NCBI GenBank assembly: GCA_029931535.1
Contig: JAQPZY010001695.1
Location: 2,670,501-2,734,500 of the forward strand
DNA: 64,000 bases
DNA from: Margaritifera margaritifera
Taxonomy: Eukaryota > Mollusca > Bivalvia > Unionida > Margaritiferidae
Direction of reading: 5' to 3'
Positions 44,501-56,100 of the stretch are shown in pieces. The translations under genes were made by a program, and so were the position numbers. Below the pieces are notes generated by a model, which saw nothing but the letters and a program-made list of their open reading frames with translations, was not told the DNA's origin and did no database searches. How positions within the stretch are numbered: position 1 is the stretch's first letter; every line of letters begins with the position of its first letter.

Positions 44501-46914
44501 ACAAGAGGTAAATAAGAGTCCCAAGTGGGCCTGATACTGCTCATCTGGCTTGCAGAACTTAACAGCTGACGATTTCACCAAGCAGCTTCTTTAGAATTGT
44601 AAGAACATAACCCTATGTAAACTATTTCCCAAACTTTATATTGTCGATTTACCTATTTTACTAAAATCTCATGAAAATTATTCCCAAAGACAAAGGCATA
44701 CTTAATATACATAATCTCTTGTTCATGATTAACGTCATCCAAGATCCTGATAATATAAACCAATTTACCAAATTTTATAAAAACTAAACGAGAAATACAT
44801 CTCTAGATCTAAAGAGGTAACAAGTTCAAACAATCAAGATGCAAGATCATCTCAATTATATTTACACATCTAACTTATCATATAACCCAGTTGAGACAAT
44901 GATGATATAAGCTTATTTACCAAGTTGGAGCAAAATCTAATTGAAATTCTGTCTCGAGAGTGAAAACAAGCTCAGCCAATCAGATACAAGATTACTTCAT
45001 AAATATGAACAGATTTTGTTCATGATCAAACTTATCCAACATCTTGCTAATATAATACTATTTAACAAGTTTGATCAAAATCCTATCAAAAATACAGTCT
45101 CCAGAGTGTAAAAAAACTCCAATGCCAGACAATCTTGGTATTGAATTCCTTTGAAACTTGATATAAGCACATATAAAAAGTATCAAGGTCTCCAGAGTGG
45201 AAACAAGCTCAGCCAATCCTATGCAAGATTATGTCATTAATATGCATGGATCTCGCTCAAAAATTGGATCAGAAATATGGTTTCTGGAGTGGTTCCAACA
45301 TCAGCCAATCAGATGCAGTCTCACCTCATTAATATGTGTGGATCTTGCTCATGATTAAACTTGACTGAGATTTTTATGATTGAAGCCCATATTCCAAGTT
45401 TTATTGAAATTGTATCATATACAGTCTCCAGAGTGACAACAAGCTCAGCCAATCAGATGCATGATCACCACATTAATATTCGTGGATCTCACTTGTATTT
45501 GAACTCATGTGAAATATTGATCATATAAGCCCATATTCCATTTTCGATCATAACTGGATCTGAAACATGATCTCCAGAGTGGTAACAAGCATTATCACCA
45601 TTGATGGACAGATGACTGATGATGAACGACAGCTGCAGGGCCATACCATAAGCTCAGTTGCCCTTACAGCCAGGTGAGATAAGTTACTGCCTGCTAATAT
45701 CGTTAATAAGATGATCCCTTCAAAATAAAAGCAAACATATACTCCTACAAGATAAAATATAAAAGGTAAAGATATTAAAATTCTTTTGAAAGTATACAAA
45801 ATAGAAGATAAAGGTAAAATTTATATAACCAAGTCCATAAAATAAACAAGTATAGGAGAATGGACTGATGGAAAAGTTAATACTAATACCCACCCACAGC
45901 ATATGGGTGGGGGTGGATTGGGTGCAGCAAAAAACTACAAAATTACTCAAGAGGTTGAATTTTATCACCCATTCAGCACACCTTAGCAACCACTTGTCAC
46001 GAAAGACTGGGTTTTTCCCCTGAGAAATGTGCGCTAAATGAGATTGAATTCCGTGTTTGAAAAGAAAGCTATTACTTGTTTTATATTAAGTTAATGTTAT
46101 AATTTTAAATAAATAAAAAAGTACACCCAGGGGAATGCAAAGCTGATATATGAATCTAATATTACATCAGAAAGAATGATCTAATATGAACAACTTATAT
46201 TTTCATCATTCAATCCATCATCTTCAGGAAACTCGACCACATCTCATAGCTCACACACACACACACACACACAATTAGAATAGAAATACTTTTTGGCAGT
46301 TTAATTACCGTATATACTCGCGTATAATACCACAGCAACTGCAAACTGCATTGACCCAGATCTGCTGTCGCATAATGCGCCGGCAGATCTGGGTCTATGC
46401 AGTTTGTAAGGACTAATAATTAGAACAAACAACATATACCCTGATCTGCCAGTGCATTATGCGACGGCAGATCAGGGTCTATGTTGTTTGCATTTTGGAC
46501 TCAGATTATACGCGAGTATATACGGTACATACTATGAAATACACTTTCTGGTTATATACTAATCATACAGTCTGGCTATATACTAATCACTAGCTGATAG
46601 ATAATGTACAGTATTTTATTGTGTACATTTAGGTATGCACAGACTTCTGTCAAACCATCAAAAACATGATCACAAGAGTACGTTCAGCATATATCTAGCT
46701 GGTTTGACCCATGCAATATATATCCATAATTTATTCTTTTTTTGTGCTTTTGCATTATAGGCAGGATGCTCTCCAGGTAGGTACATGATACTTTGAAAGT
46801 ATTTTTGTAACTAAACAATTTGACATCACTGTATTGTAAACTGAAAGGTATAAAAGAACTTTACAACTGATACCTATACATAAAGTATGGATATATTTTC
46901 TGATTTCCTGCTGA

Positions 46915-46993
<79 letters not shown>

Positions 46994-49900
46994 CACACAC
47001 ACATACACACTTATATTTGACTTTGACCTGCATCATTATTGCATTATGGTATAAAAGTCCATCACATTTACATAAAAAAAATATCAGCTTTGCATTCTGT
47101 TGACTAAATATACCGCATGGTAGCAAAAGCTACAAAATCCACCTATATATAGCCCCCCAAACCCCCCAACATAAAAACATTCAAGCTGCTGAAAATCAGG
47201 TTGTGTAAGCAAAGCACACTGCTGCACTATTTAAAGCTATAAGCATGGCACACTACTGAAGGTTGCAAGCATTTTGTAGCTACATTGCACTGAACTGACG
47301 AAACACTGCTACGCTCCTCTCCTTTTTAAGCAGAGCTAGATCCACAAAAACTTACTCTGATCCTAAAACAGAGGCTCTACGCCACTGCAAATATGTTCCC
47401 GTGTTGACATTGTACATGAGGCTGCGGGAAGGTAATGATGACATTGTGTAGAGGCTGTGGGAAGGTAACGATGAAGAAAACAAGACAACATACAGCTAAA
47501 CAACATGCAGTTAGTCAAAGATTAATTTGCACTTTTGAGACACAAAAGACAATTGGCGTAACATGTAATGACGGTTAACAGCATGAAAGAGAAATGTTTG
47601 ATGTAATGTTCCTATCAATATGACCGAGTTTAATGAAACACTGACAACAATTATTTTTCAACAACATATCTTAATAGAATGCAAACTAACTCAGAAGAAA
47701 TTTCAACAAAAAAAAATTGCCTCCTTTAAAAATTAAGTCTGCCATCTTGCTATAAATTCTGCTGGAAAGAACTATAAGACAAAGAACAAATGCTGTTTTT
47801 ATACATTTGTAGGTATTTTATAAATTTTAGCTTTAAAAATAAAAGGTATTTAATAATATACTGAGAAAATAATTTCTTATTCTGATAACTCTATGATTTA
47901 TTTTGCCTGCAACTTACATTTTTCACAGCAAAAAGAGCGTCTTTACCATACTCATAAGGATGATTAATCAAATAGATGTATTACCATATATACTCGCGTA
48001 TAAACCGGGTCCAAATGCAAACAACATAGACCCTGATCTGCCATTGCATAATGTGCTGGCAGATCAGGGTCTATGTTGTTTGTTCTACTGACTAGTCCTT
48101 ACAAACTGCATAGACCCAGATCTGCCAGCACATTATGCAACGGCAGATCTGGGTCTATGCAGTTTGCAGTTGGTATCGGCCTATATGCTAGGATATATGA
48201 TATATTGTATTATCCGTGAACAATTAAGAATTGCTTCAACTTAAGTCATTGTGGAATATGTATACAGTATTTTAGAATTTGGTTACAATTAAATGTAGAT
48301 AATGCACCTTAAAATGTTTTAAGAATAATTTTGTCATCTGCATAGCAAGGCTATACTAACCGATACAATATCATGAGCAAGTTATAAGCCGGAACATTTG
48401 AAATTTTGCAATTTTAAACTACCACGGTACAGTCAAAGCTGCCAAAGTGGTTACCTCTATACTGAAATGACCTCTTATAAAGGTCAGGTTTAAAAAGGTG
48501 CTTTGATTCAAAATTCATTTTACCTGAATACAAGGACAACCTGCTCATAAAGGACACTTTCTGGAAGTCCTTAAAATGACCACTGTAGACAGGTTTAACT
48601 GTGCTAGTTACGAATAATGCTTAGTACAAAAGCTGTGGTATACATCTCTAATTATTTAAATACCATATATACACACATACAAATCAGATGCAACTGCAAA
48701 CTGAACAGATTCAGCACATAATGTGGCAGCAGATCTGGGTCTATGCACTTTGCTAGGAGTAATCAGTAGAACAAACACTGATCCTCATCTGCCAGTGCAT
48801 TATGCATTGGCAGATCAGGGTCCATGTTGTTTGCAGTTGGACCAGACTTATAAGCGAGTATAGACGGTACATTGTCACAACAGGCAATGCATTTTCTACT
48901 ACATACATTAGTTCACTTATAAAATTGAAAGCCATTATAATAAATACATTCCAGGATTAATGAAGCCAGAACAACTTCAAATACTTCTGCATTTTACAAG
49001 TGCATAAAGCTGTATACATTAAGTTGCAATTAGTGATGCAATATGTACTTGCTTATAAGCTAAATCCAACTGCAAACAACATAGGTCCTGATCTGCTGTT
49101 ATATAATGCACTGGCCAATCAGGGTCTATGCTGTCTGTTCTACTGATTACTCCTAACAAGCTGCATAGACCAAGATCTGCTGGCGCATTATGCAACTGCA
49201 GATCTGGGTCTGTGCAGTTTGTAGTAGGATTAAATTTATAAGCAAGTATGTACGGTACTGTGAATTCATCTATTTTTGTGGGTATCAATTTCCATGGTTT
49301 GTAAAACAAAAAAAAGTGCCAGGGGGTTACTATTTCATTAAAAAGGTCGAAACACCACTTGTTGAACTTTGAAATTGGTAGTGATAAACAACCATGAAAA
49401 CCCCAAAAACTGATACCCTACAAAAAAAAAAAAGAAAAAAAAAAGGACTCTATGACTTCGGTTAGACGGTTACCATATATACTCACTTATAGGTCGAGTC
49501 CAACTGCAAACTGCACAGACCTAGATCTGCCGTCACATTATGCACAAGCGGATCAGGGTCTATGCAATTTGTTAGGAGTAATCAGCAGAACAAACTGCAT
49601 AGACCCAGATCTGCCAGCACATTGTGCGATGGCAGATATAGGTCTGTGCAGTTTACAATTGTACTCAACTTATAAGAGAGTATATAAGGTAGTTGTCAAA
49701 TGTGCAGCATGCTTTCAATTAGCAAGGGGCATGGTAGAAGTTTTGAAACCACAGCTTTACAATTGTGGCTTACATTTTTTCAAAGATCTTCATCAATAAG
49801 GGTTTGGGTTATGTGTAGTGTAAATTCAAATATTCCATCTCAGTGTAATAACAACACTGGTTGTCAAAATTGTTTTGCCACTATAGAAGACACTTCCCTA

Positions 49901-50106
49901 ATGCACAATTAATGCAACTGAAAATGCAACTTTGAATTTAATGCAAGCAAGTTCTTCTGATTAAAAATTAATTGGTTGTTAATACCAATATCCTTCCCAT
50001 GGAACTATAACTCACCTGGGAGTAGGTAAACTGCGGCGATGAATCTGGCCATTGGCAGACAACTGAAACAGAAACACATAATCATTGATGTCAGTTACTT
50101 TAATAA

Positions 50107-50161
<55 letters not shown>

Positions 50162-53100
50162 ATTAACTTGCAGTAGCTTTAACAGAAAAAATCTGAATGT
50201 TGAGAGTAAAACCAGCAATACAGGTTAGACAATATAATAATAATTATATGAAAAATATGAAATTTCATTGTTTCATTTAATATTTATTAACTGCATAAAA
50301 ATATGGATATTTATATGCAAATGGCAAAAAATTCTAAAAAGAATTATACTGGTCTACGAAACCATCAGAATGATGAGCATTTCTAATATTCAAGAATATG
50401 ATTTCAGGATTTGATAGCAGTTCTCAATATAGATGAGATAAAAGACATATTTTTCTCTATATAACACTAGGCTATGTATCAATAAGGATTCCCCACAAAG
50501 AAATACACTGCCTGAAAATTACACCATGTATACAATATGATTTTCTGAATGCTTTTAATATAAAAACTACACACTGATGCCACTTCTGCAGCCACTATCC
50601 GACAACAACCGTGGAAAGCAATACCAACACTCTGCATTGCTATCTGCTGTTTCATGATGACAAGAGGTCCAAGTTACATATATAATCAAGATCTCAAATT
50701 TCTGAATAATTGGTGAGCACAAAGTATCCAATATAAGGATGATTCCTCGGGGTAAATTCAGCTAGCCACCAAATTTTAAAACTGCACATGTAAAAGCATG
50801 GGAGATATACACCTACACCAAACATTTTTAGACATCCTCAATCCCGAAGTAAAATATTTCAACAATATACTCCAGAAAAAATTGTACTCCCAATTGTGCA
50901 AATTTGTATTTACAGCCTGAGGTCTAAGTGGGTGTTATATTGCTCACCTGGCTTATAGTACTTATCAGTTAACCATTTCACTAGGCTTATGTTGTATTAC
51001 AAGAACACATCCTACTACCGAATCTCCCAAACTTTATATCACGTTGATTTGACCTATTTTACTATATTCTGATTTTTAACAAATTCTAAAGATAAATTCT
51101 TAATTAATATGCATAGTCTCCTGCTCATAATCAAGGTCACCTAAGGTCTTAATGATATAAACCCATTTACCGAGTTTTACCGAAATTGGATGCGAAATAT
51201 AGTCTCCATAAATAGGAAGGTAGCTCAGCCAATCAGATGCAAGGTATGTCATTAATATGCACTGATCTCACTTATTATAGAACCTGTCTACGACAATTAT
51301 CATACAAGCTTAAGATGGAGCATAATCCAACTGGTATTTGGTCTACAGGGTGCCAACAAGCTCAATCAATCAGATACAAGATTACCTCATTAATATGCAT
51401 AGATCTTACTCATAATCAAACTCATCTTGAGTTTTATATGATCAGAAGTATAATTGCTAGAATGCTGACAAGCTCAGTCAATTAAATGCAGGTCACATCA
51501 TTAATATGCATAAATTTCACTCATATTCATTCACAATCGATATCTTGATGACATAGGCCTATTTATCAAGTTTGATCAAAATCCTAAAAAAAATAGTCTC
51601 TAGGAAGGTAAAAAAAATCTAGGTATCAGACTCAAGAACACCTCATAAATATGCATAGGTCTTGCTCATAATAAAAGTCATCCAACATCTTGATGATATT
51701 CCCCTATTGACCCAGTCTGATTAAAACTGGGTCATGAATACAGTATCTGCAGTGGTAAGAAGCTCAGCCAATCATATGCATGATCATTTCATTAATATGT
51801 GTAGATCTTGCTCATAATACAATGCATTATATATCTTGATGAAGAAGTTAAAAATATGATCATAAATTTTTTTCACAAAAGTGACACTCATGGATGCAGA
51901 ACATGGTGACCATTTTGCTTTTCTTTTCTTGAGTGACATTTCTTGCAAGCAAAACAAAAAGGTTTACAATGAATTATAGTCATAAATTTCTACTGCTAGT
52001 GCATGTACAATTTCAACTGTGAAAACTTTGTCTTGGATTCAATAATGCCTTGTTCCGACACATGAAGTGAACATGGTCATCCATCCAAGGTCAGCGTGGT
52101 GTTTGTCAGGTTCTCCAGTTTACCTCCACCACTAAGACCACATTACTCTGACATTCCAGATGTCAAGAGCATGTTGCATAGGTTGTTATAACTTAATATG
52201 CAATCAATGTAAAGAAAACGAAAAGAACTTGCAATGAAATACATTAGAAAGGGAATCTTAAACGATTGCATACAGAATCAAACATGAAGAGTTATGAAAT
52301 TTCCTGACTACATGCACATGCCCATGAGTTGAATGAAGATGTTTATGTAAACATACAGTTGCACATGATGCATTATCCTCAAAAGCAAAGCCGACTTTAC
52401 AAGTTGCACATGAAGGGCTGATTTACATTTAAAAAATATTTTTAAAAAATTATAAAAAAACTTTTTGAAATTGTTCCATTTTCAGTGGAGAATTTTATAA
52501 CAAAAGAAGAAGTATCATTTTAAACTTGAGTGGGAAAAATGAAAGCAGATACAAATTTAACTTGTACAACAGGTATCTCATTTAATACCAAAAGAGGCAT
52601 GACAATCAGATGTGACAACTTTTTATAGCTTGTTACAGGTATCGGATATAGTCAAAGAATAATATCATAACTTGGTAAAAAGAATGACTTGCATGACAAC
52701 TTGAACATCTTTTAGAACAAATTAAATGTGATGGGTGCGACAAAAAATATAGGAAAACTAAATTATGCTACCAAAAAGAAAACTTACAAAGCATATGACA
52801 GTTAATCCTGGATACCTGTTAGTCTTTGAAATAAATCATTATTAGACATGAATTCCATGTCTATTACAGTAAAACTAATGTTTTGGAAATACCAGGCACC
52901 CAAAAGTGATTTTACAATGATGGCAAAGGGAAGTAAATCAATCTACAGCCATACCATCTTTACAAAGAAGAGTACAAAAGAACTGGCGAGTGTGTACATG
53001 TAAATGATAGAATGTCTGCACATTTTTAATTTTTGTCGAAAATCAAAAAGTTATTGTTGTAACCTACAAAAGCAGTTCCAATAGTATAAACTGAAAATAA

Positions 53101-56100
53101 TTCAAATACTAAGATCTACAAGACATTCCATGCTGCAAGTGATGCAGGTATGAGATGGTACCATATAGGATAAAGATGGAAGCAGAAATGATTGATGCTA
53201 CAGAGTTAAATGATACAAACATTTACCTGAATACATCTACCACAGCAGTCTGATTTACTCAAGATTTCCAAAGACACTGACAATCTTGAATAACATCACA
53301 ACATCTATCACAAACACAGTAAGGTAAATTATCATATCACAGTCAAGTTTACAATATAACATCAAACATTAATCATTCTACATAACAGAGGAACCAAACT
53401 TGACAGGCTTTTCAATATTACTGACAATATTAATTAATGTTACAGCTCTATTTCATTATAGTGCCCTGCATTATATATTTATTCCAGATATAACAATGTG
53501 ATAACTTTAATTTACAGCACAAATGTTTAATATGCAAAAACTATAATATGAAAACAAAATATGCTGTTTATTTGTTAAACAAATATAAAACAATTTAAAA
53601 AATTCATCCCATATTTTATTTTACCTCATCTGTTAACTTTCATTGTGATATTATCTGGTCATTTTTTTGAGCAAAATCAAAACTCCCATGGGCAAGTTCA
53701 ATATTCCAGTCAGCCCGGGCAAGGTGACTTTTATACAAATTTGTCCAGTCCTGATTTATAGTAATGATGTCTCTACCTAATTCACATACTACTGTTGCTA
53801 CTGGAGAGAAAATATTTAGTGTAGTGAAGTCAGCTGTTATAATCTTGGTCTTGCGTTTATCCACGCACCTCTGGCATCCCCTCTTCACAAATGTGTACAC
53901 TTTATCACGTTTTCAATCTTGTGCGTTTTACAGTGGTTTGGTACATAAACATGATCGTTAGTTATGGACCCCAATTACTGAGTTATGATAAGAGACAACT
54001 GTAATAATAATGTATGGTAAATGTATATTATTAATGTAAAGACTGAATAGATTAACTTGGTACTGTTTATTCATGGAAATTAGGTCTCCAAGTCTTTAAA
54101 AAATTCACCAGTTCCACCTGAGAAAAGTGTGGCTTCACAGAAGACCGCAAAGACCTTTCACCTTTTGACCCATGGGGTTACCCGAGATCTATTATATCTC
54201 CTGATGAATCTCTAGGCAAAGCCATAATAGTTACAAAAATGAGATATATCCACTGAATGTTTTTTTTAATTGTTGGCACATTTAACACATTATTAGCCAT
54301 ATAATGCTGAGAAAATGAGAGCTAAGTGCTTTTCTCAAGGACACACAGACACAGCCGACTCTGGGTGGGTATTGAACCAGTGACCCTTGGATTATTAGTC
54401 TACTGCTTTACTCATGTTGACACCAAATCTACATCTGATAACATGGTGACTGTTATTTCTTCCCTTTCAAGATATTTGCTACAGGCGAGGGGAAATTAAT
54501 TTTTTTATTCATACTCATCAAGAAACAATAAATTTGTCCAAATATTCAAGAATAAATTGTTTTTTTAAAAATGTTGTTTCGTATTGATTAAGCCAATGGA
54601 AAACCAAGCAATACCACTCTTACACGAAACAAAGTACTGTATTGAACAAATTGTGAATTTATTCTAATATTATAAAGTAACATGGGAAAATATCATCGTG
54701 TAATGAGGTAAAAAGCTTGCTTTGCACCTCTGCAGCCTCAGGTTTGATCATCAGTTCTGGTAAATGCAAAGGTAATTCGCTGTCCACCCAAGGTTGGTTT
54801 TTTTGTATGGGTTGTCTAGTTTTTTCCATCTCGAGCACCACATGACAACATCTGAGCTTATGAGTGTATTCTTCAGTAGCTTCATCTTGTACAATCAATG
54901 AAATAAGTGGAGTTTTATGAAGTAAAAATATACCTGTATGTCTTAGTAACATGTAATCTTGTAATTTCTTTGTTAAATTGTGTATTTATTGCAATATATA
55001 TTATGTATGTATGAAATAAAACTCCCTGTCAAGAATGGTTCCAGAACCAAAAGAAGCCATGCACCAAATAGCTACCTGGAACAGATCGTCGGAAGATGGT
55101 GGTGGGGCAGAATAGCCACCAGAGGGTGACACTGATACCTGAGACTGTGGCCGTAACGTCACCGGGCGTTTCTCCTTGAATGAGTGACTGGGACGCAGAG
55201 GCTCGTGTGCTGTGGGAAAAAGTCAGTAAGAAACATGAAACTGCATAAATTGTCAAGGATCCTGATATGACATGTTTATTTTCATAAATTTTTGTTTGTA
55301 ATGTAACAGTAACAGAGGATAACAACAACAACAAAGATGATGATAATTAGGAAATACATGTATCATGTTTTTAGATTTGATGACATATATTGGTATACGG
55401 TTATAATGGTGCAAAATTAATTAAAAGAATATAAACATGAACTCTTCAATAGTATAACCACCAATATACATCAACATATGTGAAAACACGAAAGTTACTC
55501 CTCATTGTAACAAAATTGAAAAATTATTTAAATGTCTCTGGCATTTCATCCCAGGAAGTCTTTATGTAACATCATGGTGTCAAAGCTACATATTAAAGAC
55601 TTCTGATTTTACTGCTGGCAATTTTATGTTCAGTTATTCATAAAGCTTGTTACATTCACATATGAGTAGGTATAATGATGACGATGTTGATGTAAATAAA
55701 GATGACAATGAAATCAAGTGTCCCTTGAAGAGACTGATGTTCAACTGACCAAAACGAATTTCCATAAATTCAAGATAAGATCATTTCAATAAACTGCCAA
55801 GTGTCGAAACCAGCTCTGACATTTTTTTGCAAGAACAAGATTTTCAAATTAGCTGGTATCAGCCTTATTGGATGTAAGATCAAAACCATTTTCAATCAGG
55901 TCCAACAAGACATCAGCCATGGTGGCCATATTGGATGTCAGATCAGCACCATTTTCATTAAAGTCAAACCAGACATCACAAGATGTCTTTCAGTGAAAAC
56001 CCCATGCTGATATGACCATCCATTCAGGAGAAGTAGCAATAACAAGGTTTTCAATATGGCTGATGTGGTGGTCATATTGAATATCAGATCAGCACCATTT

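Noticed and set aside
47356..47384. 29-base micro-exon using the tttgcag acceptor at 47384
   Set aside because: It cannot be joined in frame to exon c. The acceptors at 47421 and 47454 solve the phase and have better pyrimidine tracts.
47903..47960. Minus-strand peptide [11 protein letters not shown] before a GTAAGT
   Set aside because: The donor is good but the supposed acceptor (ccttatgag) has no pyrimidine tract, and phase is complete without it.
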